Assembly (NCBI RefSeq): GCF_040750475.1
Contig: NZ_JABJVY010000004.1
Span: forward strand, 1 to 64,000
Reading direction: 5' to 3'
Source: Amorphus sp040750475
GTDB taxonomy: Bacteria > Pseudomonadota > Alphaproteobacteria > Rhizobiales > Amorphaceae
Length of the DNA: 64,000 nucleotides
The notes under the pieces are model-generated. The model searched no databases, was not told where the DNA came from, and worked only from the letters and a program-made list of their open reading frames with translations. Below are positions 54,389-63,939 of this stretch, piece by piece. Both the position numbers and the translations under genes were made by a program. How positions within the stretch are numbered: position 1 is the first letter of the stretch; each line of letters begins with the position of its first letter.

Positions 54389-55912
54389 TCAGGCCTTGTC
54401 GACTGGTAGGGCCACGAAGCGGATCTGATCGCCGGAGCGGACGCGGAAGAGAACCGCCTTACGTCCTTCCTTTTCGGCAACCTCGATGCTCTTCTTGATG
54501 TCGGCGGGCGAGCGAACCGCTTCGCCACCGGCATTCAGAATGACATCGCCAACCTTGAAGCCCTTTTCGGCTGCCACACCATCGGGATCGAGCTCGACCA
54601 CGGCCACGCCGCTCTCGTCGACACCCATCTCGTCAGCCGGCGCAAGCCGCATGCCGAACGACAGGTCGGTGCCCGGCTCCACGCCCGGGGTCATCTGGGC
54701 CAGCTTGGAGGGATCCAGCGTTCCGAGGTCCACCGACACGTCCTGCTTGGCCCCATCCCGCCAGACGCCGATCGTCACTTCGGTGCCGGGCGCCTTGGAG
54801 GCGATGGTACGGGCGAGATCGCGCGGATTCTCGACGGCTTCGCCGTTGACCGACAGGATCACGTCACCGGCCTTGATGCCCGCCTTGGTCGCCGGGCTAT
54901 CCTCCTGGGGCTGGGCGACCAGCGCGCCCTGGATCTCCTCCAGGCCGAGCGAATCGGCGATGTCCGGCGTCACCGGCTGGATCTGCACACCGAGCCAGCC
55001 ACGCGTGACCTCGCCATCGTCCTTCAGATCCTCAATCACCTGCTGGGCGATCGAGGCGGGAATGGCGAAGCCGATCCCGACCGAGCCTCCGGAGGGCGAG
55101 TAGATCGCCGTGTTCACACCGACAACCTGACCGTCCAGATTGAAGGTCGGCCCGCCGGAGTTGCCCTTGTTGATGGGCGCGTCGATCTGGATGAAGTCGT
55201 CGTACGGACCGGCGCCGATCTCGCGGCCACGGGCCGACACGATGCCGGCGGTCACAGTGCCACCAAGACCGAACGGGTTGCCGACGGCCACCACCCAGTC
55301 GCCGACGCGAATGTCCTTGTCGGTAAAGGTGACGAAGGGCAGCGCCTCGTCGATGTCGATCTTGACCAGCGCCAGATCGGTCTTGTCGTCGGTGCCGATC
55401 ACCTTGCCGTCGTAGGTCTTGCCGTCGCTCATCACGACGGTGACTTCTTCGGCACGATCCACCACGTGGTTGTTGGTGACGATGTAGCCGTCGGACGAGA
55501 TGATGAAGCCCGAGCCCTGCCCCATGGCATAGTGGTGGCGGCGACGGTCGTCGCGCTGCTGGGGCATCTGGTTGCCGAACTGATCTTCAAACTGCTTGAA
55601 GAAGCGCTCGAACGGGCTGCCTTCCGGCATGCCCCCGAAGTTGGAAAGTTCGGGGCCGGCGTCGGTTTTCACGCGGATGGACACGACGGCGGGGCTCACC
55701 CGCTCGACGATGTCGGCGAAGCCCGGCGCGCGCTGCTGGGTGACATTGGCCGACAGGTTTTCCGCGTTCGCCGGGGTCGGCGGCGCAATGATCATATCGG
55801 CGGCCATCACGCCGGCAACGCCGAGCGCGACCGTGCCAACGGCCAGCTGGCGACGCCGCCGTGCGAAAAGGTTGGCGCCGCGTTTGCGTGACGTGTTCGG
55901 AGCCATCGTCAT
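54389..55912 (-). CDS. degP: DegP/HtrA-family periplasmic serine protease
   Basis: This 507-residue protease has an Arg-rich N-terminus and a signal/anchor (VALGVAGVMAADMIIAPPTP), a trypsin-like domain with His in GYIVTNNHVVD, Asp in DDKTDLALVKI and Ser in NKGNSGGPTFN, then two PDZ domains (about 300-390 and 405-495). It degrades or refolds damaged envelope proteins. Start ATG 55912 or the ATG two codons later is possible. Convergence with the two-component operon is tandem; the stress link is inferred. Confidence 0.92.
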   Translation of the reverse strand: MTMAPNTSRKRGANLFARRRRQLAVGTVALGVAGVMAADMIIAPPTPANAENLSANVTQQRAPGFADIVERVSPAVVSIRVKTDAGPELSNFGGMPEGSPFERFFKQFEDQFGNQMPQQRDDRRRHHYAMGQGSGFIISSDGYIVTNNHVVDRAEEVTVVMSDGKTYDGKVIGTDDKTDLALVKIDIDEALPFVTFTDKDIRVGDWVVAVGNPFGLGGTVTAGIVSARGREIGAGPYDDFIQIDAPINKGNSGGPTFNLDGQVVGVNTAIYSPSGGSVGIGFAIPASIAQQVIEDLKDDGEVTRGWLGVQIQPVTPDIADSLGLEEIQGALVAQPQEDSPATKAGIKAGDVILSVNGEAVENPRDLARTIASKAPGTEVTIGVWRDGAKQDVSVDLGTLDPSKLAQMTPGVEPGTDLSFGMRLAPADEMGVDESGVAVVELDPDGVAAEKGFKVGDVILNAGGEAVRSPADIKKSIEVAEKEGRKAVLFRVRSGDQIRFVALPVDKA

Positions 55913-56068
55913 GTAGCTTTCTCCGGGACGAATATGGACCTTGAACGGATCCGGCCATCCGGCCGTGCGATCTCGTTGGATCCATATTTGAAGGAGCGCG
56001 CCTTACAGCTCGCTGTCCGGAAAATGACGATTTGGTAAGGTGGCGGGCTTTCTTCGTTCTGCCCCCTG
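55913..56068 (-). promoter_or_regulatory. degP upstream region
   Basis: AATATGGA (55931-55938) and TCCATATT (55981-55988) form a spaced inverted repeat just before the degP start. It may be a regulator site, but no known consensus matches well. Confidence 0.3.
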
Positions 56069-56240
56069 GAGCAGATCCCGTTCAAGTTGAATCAATTTGA
56101 ACAATCAGAACTTTTTCAGATTATTGTATTTAAAGATATTTCTTATCGCTCAGATGTTTCCACCTGAGCGAAAAAGGCTCTAGAGCACGTCCATACCAAG
56201 TGAAAATCGGTTGACCGTCCAGAAATACATCAAAACAAAG
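56069..56240. repeat. Dispersed palindromic intergenic repeat (RIME-like), copy 3
   Basis: The order of modules equals copies 1 and 2: GAGCA.ATCCCGTTCAA, then TTGAATCAATTTGAA centred on GAATC (56089-56093), then a TTTCTTATCGCTCAGATG / CACCTGAGCG stem and a degenerate tail. It lies between degP and the hydrolase-OsmC gene and is more decayed than the others. Confidence 0.7.
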
Positions 56241-56319
56241 GGTTATTATTGTTTGATAGTGTCATGGAAACCTGAACGAACCTAGACTCAGGACCCATAA
56301 ATCCGCGCTCGGACTGGCG

Positions 56320-57561
56320 CTATTTCCGGCTTTCGCTGTCCAGGGTGATCACCGCCGCTCCCTGGGTCAGCGTCCGGTGCACGGGGCACTTGTCGGCGAT
56401 CTGCAGAAGGCGCGCGCGCGTCGACGCATCCAGCTCGCCGCGAATCGTCAAGCGGCGGACGAACCGGTCGATCTTGCCGCTTCGATCTGCGAATTCCTTC
56501 GCGCACCCCTCGCAGTCTTCCGCATGCACCTTGTCGTGGGAGACCGCGACGGACACCTGATCGAGCTCAAGCCCCTTGTGCTCGGCATACATCCGGAGCG
56601 TCATCGTGGTGCAGGCGCCGAGTGCAATCGACAGATAATCGTATGGCGACGGGCCGGTATCGTTGCCTCCGACCTTCTCCGGTTCGTCGGCGATGAGACG
56701 ATGCCGTCCAATCAGCACCCGGTTCTGGAACCGGCCCTCCCCCGTCTCTTCGACCACAACGGTGTCGGACACGTTCTCCTCGTCCGCCGCCATCTCCACA
56801 TCGAGATAGCGCTCGACCCAGGCCGCGATCACGCCGCCCGCATAAGCCCCGTCGCGCGGATTGGTCAGAAGATGGTCGGCATCATCCAGGGAGACGAAGC
56901 TTTTCGGGTGTTTGGCGGCGGCGAAGATCTTGCTGGCATTGTCGATCCCGACGGTCTCGTCGAGCGGCGCCTGCAGGATCAAAAGCGCCTTTCTCATCGC
57001 CGCCACCCGGTCGGCGAGCGCGTGGCCTTCGAGATCCTCCAGGAACTGCCGGCGGATCGTGAACGTGCGGCCCGCCAGCGTCACCTCCGCCTGGCCTTCC
57101 GCCTCGATGCGATCGAGGTCGGCGGCGAAGGTTCGCACGACATGCTCGGCATCCGCCGGCGCCCCGATCACCGCAACCGCGCGGACCTCCTCGATTTCGC
57201 CGGCCGCCGCCAGGACCGCAGCCCCGCCGAGCGAGTGGCCGACCAGAAGCTGCGGCGCCCCCAGATGGTCGCGCATGTGATCGGCGACGGCGCGGAGATC
57301 GGCGATGTTGGAGGAGAAGTTGGTGGACGCGAACTCGCCATCGGAGGAGCCGAGGCCAGTGAAATCGAAGCGGACCACCGCGATTCCCGCTTGAACGAGC
57401 GCCGCGGAGATCGCGCGGGCAGCGGCAATATCCTTGGAGCAGGTGAAGCAATGGGCAAACAGTGCATAGGCACGTGGCGGGCTCACCGGACGGTCGATCC
57501 GTGCGGCCAGCTTGGCGCCGAGGCCGCCTTCGATCTCCAGCTTTTCGCGCGCACCCTGCAT
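56320..57561 (-). CDS. Alpha/beta hydrolase-OsmC fusion protein
   Basis: This 413-residue protein joins an N-terminal alpha/beta hydrolase (about 1-255; nucleophile elbow LVGHSLGGAAVL, DFTGLGSSDG and a late His in DDADHLLTNP) to a C-terminal OsmC domain (about 270-405) with the redox cysteines in GACTTMTLRMY and DKCPVHRTL. OsmC proteins reduce organic peroxides. Such fusions are known; the hydrolase substrate is not. ATG 57561 (MQGAREKLEIEG) gives the family start. It stands between ccmH and degP. Confidence 0.87.
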   Translation of the reverse strand: MQGAREKLEIEGGLGAKLAARIDRPVSPPRAYALFAHCFTCSKDIAAARAISAALVQAGIAVVRFDFTGLGSSDGEFASTNFSSNIADLRAVADHMRDHLGAPQLLVGHSLGGAAVLAAAGEIEEVRAVAVIGAPADAEHVVRTFAADLDRIEAEGQAEVTLAGRTFTIRRQFLEDLEGHALADRVAAMRKALLILQAPLDETVGIDNASKIFAAAKHPKSFVSLDDADHLLTNPRDGAYAGGVIAAWVERYLDVEMAADEENVSDTVVVEETGEGRFQNRVLIGRHRLIADEPEKVGGNDTGPSPYDYLSIALGACTTMTLRMYAEHKGLELDQVSVAVSHDKVHAEDCEGCAKEFADRSGKIDRFVRRLTIRGELDASTRARLLQIADKCPVHRTLTQGAAVITLDSESRK

Positions 57562-57605
57562 CTTCGTCTCCGTTTGAAGGTGTCCGCAGGCGGGGGCTAA
57601 TCCGA

Positions 57606-58091
57606 TCAGCGCCCGGCCTCGTTCGACGAGCCGTTCAACAGCGTCTCCAGCTCGGCCTCTTCGCTGGCACTGAGCGGCGCGGAACCTGCCGATCGGCGCC
57701 GGCGCAATCCGAACGCCGCAACCAGCCCGCCGGCCACAAGAACCAGCACCGGGGTGAGCCACAAAAGCCACGTATGGGCGTTGAAGCGCGGCTTGAGGAG
57801 AACGAATTCGCCGTAGCGGGCAACCAGAAAGTCCATCACCTGCTCGTCGCTGTCGCCGGCCTTGATACGTTCACGCAAAAGGATCCGGATATCGCGGGCG
57901 AGCGGAGCGTTCGAAGCGTCAATGGATTCATTCTGGCAGACCAGGCAGCGCAGCTCTTCCGAGAGCTCGCGCGCCCGCGCCTCAAGCTTCGGATTGTCCA
58001 GCATTTCGTCCGGCTGGACCGCGACCGCCGGCAAGGCGAGGCCGAGAAGCAGAAGCCCGGCCGCGGCGATCGCACGCGCTCCCCGAATCAT
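57606..58091 (-). CDS. ccmH: Cytochrome c maturation protein CcmH (CycL)
   Basis: This 161-residue protein has a signal peptide, the apocytochrome-reducing motif ELRCLVCQNESI (LRCxxC), and a C-terminal membrane anchor (TWLLWLTPVLVLVAGGLVAA). It helps present reduced heme-binding cysteines for ligation. It overlaps ccmF by 4 bp and is the last gene of the ccmIEFH group. Confidence 0.93.
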   Translation of the reverse strand: MIRGARAIAAAGLLLLGLALPAVAVQPDEMLDNPKLEARARELSEELRCLVCQNESIDASNAPLARDIRILLRERIKAGDSDEQVMDFLVARYGEFVLLKPRFNAHTWLLWLTPVLVLVAGGLVAAFGLRRRRSAGSAPLSASEEAELETLLNGSSNEAGR

Positions 58092-60070
58092 GCCTGCGCT
58101 CCGCTGGAGACCCGGGCCTTGGCCGGCTTCGGCGCCCCGATCCTGAGACGACGGTCGGAGAGCGACACGAAGCCCCCGAGCGCCATCACCACGGGGCCGA
58201 GCCAGATCAACAGGATCAACGGCTTCTGGTAGGCCCGCACGACGATGCCCCCACCCTCTTTCTGATCACCGAGGGAGACGTAAAGCTGCGACAAGCCGCG
58301 GGTGTGGATCGCCGCTTCCGTGGTCGGCATCTGCCGGGCGGTATAAAGCCGCTTGGCCGGCCGGAGTTCCGCGACACCGCGCCCGCCCGAGAACACATTG
58401 AAAACGGCGACATCCTGGCGGTAGTTCGGCCCGACCTCCGGCTCCATGCCCTGGAAGGCGAGCGTGTAGCCGGCCACGTCCACGGTGTCGCCCGGCTTCA
58501 TCACCAGGATGCGTTCGGTTTCGAACGCCGTTCCCGCCACGATCCCGAGCAGGGTCAGTCCGAGCGCGAAATGGCCGAGCGTGGTGCCGAAAGCCGATCG
58601 AGGCAGTCCAGTCAGGCGCCGGAGCGACACGCCGATGGCCTCGCGCCCGAGCTTGATCCGGAAGGCGAGCTCCGCGAGCGCCCCGACCATCAGCCAAACC
58701 GCAAGCCCGACGCCCAGCGCAGCCAGGAATTTGTCGGCGCCCGCGAGCCACGCCACAACCGCGATCGCCAAGACGGCGGCGGCGAGCGCCATCCACAAAC
58801 GTTGCAGGACGCCCTTGATATCGCCGCGCTTCCAGGCCAGCAGCGGCCCAAATGGCACCGCGATCAAGAGCGGGATCATCAGCGGACCGAAGGTCAGATT
58901 GAAGAAGGGCGCGCCAACGGAAATCTTCTGGCCCGTGAGCGCTTCCAACACCAGCGGATAGAGCGTCCCGACCAGCACCGTCGCACAGGCCGCAGTGAGG
59001 AACAGGTTGTTGAAGACCAGCGCCCCTTCCCGGCTGATCGGCGCGAACACGCCGCCGGGCTTCAAGAGCGGCGCTCGCCACGCATAGAGCGCCAGCGACC
59101 CGCCGATGAAAAGCACCAGAAGCGCAAGAATGAACACGCCCCGCGTCGGATCGGTGGCGAACGCGTGAACGGAGGTCAGCACGCCCGAGCGCACCAGGAA
59201 GGTGCCCAGCAGCGACAGCGAAAAGGTCAGGATCGCGAGCAGAATGGTCCAGATCTTCAACGCGTCGCGCTTCTCCATCACGATTGCCGAGTGAAGCAGC
59301 GCCGTCCCGGCGAGCCACGGCATGAAGGAGGCGTTCTCCACCGGGTCCCAGAACCACCAACCGCCCCAGCCGAGTTCGTAGTAGGCCCAGTAGGAGCCCA
59401 TCGCGATGCCCAGGGTAAGGAAGACCCAGGCAAGCAACGTCCACGGCCGGACCCAGCGCGCCCAGGCGGCGTCGATGCGGCCTTCGATCAGTGCCGCAAC
59501 GGCAAAGGAGAAGGCGATCGAGAAACCGACATAGCCGAGATAGAGCAGCGGCGGATGGATCGCGAGACCGATATCCTGAAGGATCGGATTGAGATCCTGG
59601 CCTTCCAGCGGCGCCGGCGAAAGCCGGGTGAACGGATTAGACGTGGCCAGAATGAAGAGCAGGAAGGCGAACAGGATCCAGGCCTGAACGGAGAGCACCG
59701 TGGCCTTCAACGGCCGGGGCAACGAGCCGCCGAAAGCGGCCACCAGCCCGCTGAAGAGGGCCAGGATCAGCACCCACAACAGCATGGAGCCTTCGTGATT
59801 GCCCCAAACGCCGGAGATCTTGAAGATCAGCGGCTTCGCCGAGTGGGAATTCTCAAAGACGTTCAGCAGCGAAAAGTCGGAGCGGATATAGGCGACCGTC
59901 AGGATCGCAAAGGACAGCCCGACGAGCAGGAACAAGACGCCTGCTACCGGCTCCGCCACCCGCATGAGTTGCTCGTCGCGCACCCGCGCGCCCGCCAACG
60001 GCACCACGGACTGCACCAGCGCCATGGTCAGCGCGAGAACCAGGGTGTAGTGGCCGAGCTCGTTCAACAT
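58088..60070 (-). CDS. ccmF: Heme lyase CcmF (CycK)
   Basis: This 660-residue polytopic membrane protein has the tryptophan-rich heme-handling motif WGGWWFWDPVENASFMPW (about 236-253) and conserved external His residues. With CcmH and CcmI it attaches heme from CcmE to apocytochrome c. Starts 50 bp after ccmE and overlaps ccmH. Confidence 0.94.
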   Translation of the reverse strand: MLNELGHYTLVLALTMALVQSVVPLAGARVRDEQLMRVAEPVAGVLFLLVGLSFAILTVAYIRSDFSLLNVFENSHSAKPLIFKISGVWGNHEGSMLLWVLILALFSGLVAAFGGSLPRPLKATVLSVQAWILFAFLLFILATSNPFTRLSPAPLEGQDLNPILQDIGLAIHPPLLYLGYVGFSIAFSFAVAALIEGRIDAAWARWVRPWTLLAWVFLTLGIAMGSYWAYYELGWGGWWFWDPVENASFMPWLAGTALLHSAIVMEKRDALKIWTILLAILTFSLSLLGTFLVRSGVLTSVHAFATDPTRGVFILALLVLFIGGSLALYAWRAPLLKPGGVFAPISREGALVFNNLFLTAACATVLVGTLYPLVLEALTGQKISVGAPFFNLTFGPLMIPLLIAVPFGPLLAWKRGDIKGVLQRLWMALAAAVLAIAVVAWLAGADKFLAALGVGLAVWLMVGALAELAFRIKLGREAIGVSLRRLTGLPRSAFGTTLGHFALGLTLLGIVAGTAFETERILVMKPGDTVDVAGYTLAFQGMEPEVGPNYRQDVAVFNVFSGGRGVAELRPAKRLYTARQMPTTEAAIHTRGLSQLYVSLGDQKEGGGIVVRAYQKPLILLIWLGPVVMALGGFVSLSDRRLRIGAPKPAKARVSSGAQA

Positions 60071-60119
60071 TCAAGGACGCTCCTGCCGGTCATTTCTGGT
60101 TCGCGGCGAGGCTACCCCA

Positions 60120-60569
60120 TCACCGGGTGGCGGTCTCGCTCTCGAAATAGTGGTTCTGCTCATTCAGCGCGTCCGCGACTTCCTTGGGCATATAGGTCTC
60201 GTCGTGGCGCGCCAGCACGGTATCGGCCTTGAACACGCCGCCCTCGGTCAGCACGCCTTCGGCGACCACGCCCTGGCCCTCGCGAAACAGGTCCGGAAGG
60301 ATGCCGGTGTAGGTTACCGTGACCTCGTCATTCAGGTCGGTGACGCGGAAGGTGACGGTGGTGTCGTGGCCGCGGTCGAGCGAGCCGTCCTCCACAAGCC
60401 CGCCGAGACGGATGCGCCGGTCCGGATCCGGCAGCATTGCGTGCAATTCGCTCGGCGTCTTGAAGAAGGCGACCTTGTCACCCATCGCGGCAAACACCAG
60501 CCCGACCGCGGCGACCAGCACCGCGCCCACAACGCCGATGAATGTCAGTCGCCGCTGCTTTCTGGTCAT
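60120..60569 (-). CDS. ccmE: Heme chaperone CcmE (CycJ)
   Basis: This 149-residue protein has an N-terminal anchor (FIGVVGAVLVAAVGLVF), an OB-fold domain (LGGLVEDGSLDRG) and the heme-binding His in VLARHDETYMPKEV (about 125). It carries heme covalently in the periplasm to CcmF. Confidence 0.94.
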   Translation of the reverse strand: MTRKQRRLTFIGVVGAVLVAAVGLVFAAMGDKVAFFKTPSELHAMLPDPDRRIRLGGLVEDGSLDRGHDTTVTFRVTDLNDEVTVTYTGILPDLFREGQGVVAEGVLTEGGVFKADTVLARHDETYMPKEVADALNEQNHYFESETATR

Positions 60570-60661
60570 CCAAGTCCCGTCCGTGCCGTCGCGATCCAGT
60601 TACAAAACGGCTTGCCGGCATTGAGCATACGCGCCAGCCCTACTCCGCTTCCATAGAACGG

Positions 60662-61798
60662 TTATTGATTTAGGCCAAGTTGGCGTTCTGTCGCCTCGAT
60701 GCGCGCTTGTGCCTCAGGCTGATCGCTATAGGCCGCCTTCGCCGAGCGCGCAGCCTGGGCTGCCTCGTCGGTCTGGCCGATCACCTGATAGGCCCGCATC
60801 AGGCGGATCCATTCGTCCACGCTGCCGCCCTCTTCGGCAAGCCGGGTCGCAAGTCGCGACACCATGCCTTCGACCATCGCCCGACGATCAGCGTCGCTCA
60901 TCTCGGCCGCCGCCTCAACCTCGGCGGCGCTCGGCCCCGGAGCGGACGGCCCAGGTGCGGCCGGCTGCGCCTCTTCCCCGGTCAACATGGCGAGCTGCTG
61001 CCGCGCGATCGGAAGCCATGGTTCGGCCCCGTCCGCCGAGGCGATCAGCGCGCGCCAGGCCTCCGTCGCCTCCTGCGTCCGGCCGGCCTGGCTCAGTCCC
61101 AGCGCCAGGAAGAAGCGCGGCTTCACCGCGTCCGGATCCAGCGCGCGCGCCTGCTCGAACGCCGCGGCGGCGGCGTCCGTGACCACGCCTCCGTTCAATT
61201 GGGTAACCGCCTCTCCGAGCCCTGCATAGAGTTCGGCCGTCGCCGTCCCCAACCGGATCGCGTTCTCGTAGGCGGCGACGGCGTCGTTGGGCCGTCCCAG
61301 GCGGAGATAGACCGGGCCCAGCACGGCCCAGCCGCGAGCGTCGTCCGGATCCTGGGCAAGATGGTCCTCCACCTTGGCGACCAGCGCCGGCAGTCCCTGG
61401 GCATCGTCGGACGAGGCGGAAAGCCGCGCCGCGCGCGGCTGATCGGGATAGCTCGGGTCGCCGAGGCGGGCATAGATAATAGCCGCGACCAGCGGCACCG
61501 CGACCAGGGCGACGATCACCACTGCCCGCCGGCGGATCCGGCTCGGCGTCGTCGCTTCGCGGGCAGCGCGGCTCGCCCTCAAAAGCCGCCTTGCCACTTC
61601 CGTGCGCGCGGCTTCCGCCTCGCCGGCACCGATCACACCGCGATCGACGTCGCGGTCGAGTTCGACGAGCTGGTCGCGATAGACCGCCACATCGGGATCG
61701 GACTCTGCGCCGTCGTGCCCGTTGCGTCGAGACATCGGCCAGAGCACCGCGAACACCGCGACCGCAGTCAACAGGACGGAGAGGACCCAAAACACCAT
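60662..61798 (-). CDS. ccmI: Cytochrome c maturation protein CcmI (CycH)
   Basis: This 378-residue protein has two N-terminal spans (about 1-20 and 92-112) with a cytoplasmic loop, then a periplasmic TPR domain (YLRLGRPNDAVAAYENAI and repeats, about 150-270) that binds apocytochrome c C-termini. It is the first gene of the ccmIEFH group. Confidence 0.92.
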   Translation of the reverse strand: MVFWVLSVLLTAVAVFAVLWPMSRRNGHDGAESDPDVAVYRDQLVELDRDVDRGVIGAGEAEAARTEVARRLLRASRAAREATTPSRIRRRAVVIVALVAVPLVAAIIYARLGDPSYPDQPRAARLSASSDDAQGLPALVAKVEDHLAQDPDDARGWAVLGPVYLRLGRPNDAVAAYENAIRLGTATAELYAGLGEAVTQLNGGVVTDAAAAAFEQARALDPDAVKPRFFLALGLSQAGRTQEATEAWRALIASADGAEPWLPIARQQLAMLTGEEAQPAAPGPSAPGPSAAEVEAAAEMSDADRRAMVEGMVSRLATRLAEEGGSVDEWIRLMRAYQVIGQTDEAAQAARSAKAAYSDQPEAQARIEATERQLGLNQ

Positions 61799-61908
61799 GC
61801 GCCCTCCTAATTTGGATCGTCCGGAGATGGAAGCGATTCCAAACAGATCAAGACGCGGCGTTTCGTCAGCCCATGGCGAACGGCGGGGGTTCCCTAGTCA
61901 CATTCGCG

Positions 61909-62352
61909 TCAAGTGACGATGAACCATTCGCCCTCGGGGCTGCGGCAGGCCGTTGACTGGAAGCGCGCCGGTTCGCCGTCGGCCGTGACCGTATGGGTGT
62001 AGTCGCGGCAGCTCTGGGTGTTCACCTGATAGGCTGGACCCGGACGGATATCGCCGGCGTGGCCGGTACCGGGATTGCGCCAGGAAACGGCAGCGCCCGC
62101 AGGCGTGGCCTCCAGCGCCCGAAATTCCGCCCTGAGCGCCACCAGCCGATCGTCCGCGGTCAACCCCAAGGTCTGGTCGTCGGCAATCAACGAGCCTTGC
62201 ACCTTGTCCGCATCATCGCCGTTCGACGAGTCCGATGTGTCGGTGGTCGTGCAGGCAGCCGCGACCATCGCCAGCGCCAGCACACCGGCGAAGCGGACGA
62301 AGCGCGTCCGCGGGCGAGGCCTGAACGGGCGGAGGAGTTCGGCGACGGGCAT
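61909..62352 (-). CDS. Lipoprotein of the RT0821/Lpp0805 surface protein family
   Basis: This 147-residue protein has a signal with lipobox AMVAAAC (Cys near 35) and a C-terminal module QSCRDYTHTVTADGEPARFQ followed by ACRSPEGEW, which recurs in 17-kDa surface-antigen-like proteins. It is probably anchored in the outer membrane. Start MPVAELL at 62352; the ATG one codon upstream is equally possible. It lies between the FeuQ-like kinase and ccmI. Confidence 0.72.
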   Translation of the reverse strand: MPVAELLRPFRPRPRTRFVRFAGVLALAMVAAACTTTDTSDSSNGDDADKVQGSLIADDQTLGLTADDRLVALRAEFRALEATPAGAAVSWRNPGTGHAGDIRPGPAYQVNTQSCRDYTHTVTADGEPARFQSTACRSPEGEWFIVT

Positions 62353-62540
62353 CATAGCGAACTTGGAAGGTGGGCGAAAAAGTGTCTGCCACACCTTGGT
62401 GACCGAATTGCGTCTGCACAACCCCTTGCAATGACGTGAGCCGAGGGGTGTGGCACGGATACGCCACTGTCGCGCGAAGGGATAGGCGCTTACGCGCTCT
62501 GGCGCATCGCCAACATCTTGGAGCGGGATGCGGGGCGAAA

Positions 62541-62557
62541 ACCGGTGCCCACTTTCC
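62541..62557. repeat. Short repeat shared with 29752 and 29807
   Basis: ACCGGTGCCCACTTTCC occurs here downstream of the sensor kinase stop and, with one additional T, twice near gatA. It is likely a small dispersed element. Confidence 0.5.
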
Positions 62558-62568
62558 CTTCTTTGGAT

Positions 62569-63939
62569 TTAGATCCGAGGCAAGCGGACCTCGACCCGCA
62601 AGCCGCCGCTGCGCGCCTCGGCAAGAACGAGGTCGCCACCATAAAGACGCACCAGTTCGGCCACGATCGAGAGCCCCAGGCCGCTTCCGGGTTTGGTCTC
62701 GTCCAGCCGACGGCCGCGTTCCAGCACCAGATCGCGCTCGGCCTCCGGCAGGCCCGGCCCATCGTCTTCCACGATCAGATCCAAAAAGCTGCGCCCATCC
62801 GGCCCGTCGCGCCCCCGTCTGATCTCCAGAACAACCTCGTTCCCCGCCCATTTGCACGCGTTGTCGGCGAGATTGCCGATGATCTCCATCAGGTCCTGCT
62901 TTTCGCCGCGAAAGCTGAGCGCGGGCCCATCCACGGCACGTATCTCGACGCCCTTGTCCTCGTAGAGGCGCCGCATGGTGCGCACGATGGAGTCCACCAC
63001 CGGCTGCACCGGCGTGACGGCACCGATCACCCGGCGCTGGGCGGCGATCCGAGCCCGGTCAAGATGGTGAGCGATATGGGTCTGCATGGCCGTGGCCTGC
63101 TCCTCCACCTTGCGGGCGAAGGGGCCTTCGCTGTCGCGCGCCTCGTTGAGCACGACGCTCAGCGGCGTCTTCAGCGCATGAGCCAGGTTGCCGACATGGG
63201 TTCGGGAGCGTTCCACCACCTCCCGATGGCTTTCCAGAAGCGCGTTGAGCTCGCTTGCCAGCGGTGCGATCTCGCGGGGGAAATCGCCCTCCAGCCGCTC
63301 GCTCTGGCCGATCCGGATCGCCTGCAGCGATGCCCGCATCCGGTCGAGCGGTTTCAGACCGATCTTCACCTGCGCGACGATCGCCGCGACCAGGCCGACG
63401 CCGAGCACGAACAGCGTCAGCGCCACCCGTGTGCCGAAGGACGCGACTTCGCGCTGCACTTCGGTGATGTCGCCGGCGACGGTGACGCGGTAGCGCTTGC
63501 CACCCGGCAGACGGAACTGGCGGCTAACGAGACGCAGCGGCTCGCCGTCGGGCCCCTTGATCGAGGCCGTCTCGGGCCGGGACGGCCCCTCGTCGCTGAA
63601 GCGCTCGGGAAAGGCTAGCGCATCGCCGGCAAGCGAGCGCGAAGCCACGACGATACCGCCATTGTCCGGGCGCGAAACGGTCCAGTACCACCCCGAGAGA
63701 GGCAGCGCGAAGCGCGGTTCGCCCAGATCGCCCACATTGGGAACCGGCGCGTTCGGATCGTCGGCGGCAAGCTCCGCGACGATGGTCTTCAGATAGACCT
63801 CCAGCCGATCGTCGAAGTTGCGCACCACGGACTGGTGATAGAGCGCCACCAGAATCACGCCGGCAACGACGAGCGCGGCCGCACTCCAGATCGCCGATAT
63901 GAGAAGGAGGCGCCGGGCGAGCGAACTAGTTCGCATCAT
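62569..63939 (-). CDS. feuQ: FeuQ/PhoQ-like sensor histidine kinase
   Basis: This 456-residue kinase has a membrane span at about 9-33, a periplasmic domain, a second span (about 170-190), HAMP, a phospho-His in VGNLAHALKTPLSVVL (His followed by Ala-Leu, as in PhoQ relatives) and HATPase motifs NLADNACKWAG, DDGPGLPEAE and GSGLGLSIV. FeuQ of rhizobia controls cyclic glucan export. ATG 63939 or 63936 starts the protein, overlapping the regulator gene. Identity rests on position upstream of the ccm genes. Confidence 0.78.
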   Translation of the reverse strand: MMRTSSLARRLLLISAIWSAAALVVAGVILVALYHQSVVRNFDDRLEVYLKTIVAELAADDPNAPVPNVGDLGEPRFALPLSGWYWTVSRPDNGGIVVASRSLAGDALAFPERFSDEGPSRPETASIKGPDGEPLRLVSRQFRLPGGKRYRVTVAGDITEVQREVASFGTRVALTLFVLGVGLVAAIVAQVKIGLKPLDRMRASLQAIRIGQSERLEGDFPREIAPLASELNALLESHREVVERSRTHVGNLAHALKTPLSVVLNEARDSEGPFARKVEEQATAMQTHIAHHLDRARIAAQRRVIGAVTPVQPVVDSIVRTMRRLYEDKGVEIRAVDGPALSFRGEKQDLMEIIGNLADNACKWAGNEVVLEIRRGRDGPDGRSFLDLIVEDDGPGLPEAERDLVLERGRRLDETKPGSGLGLSIVAELVRLYGGDLVLAEARSGGLRVEVRLPRI

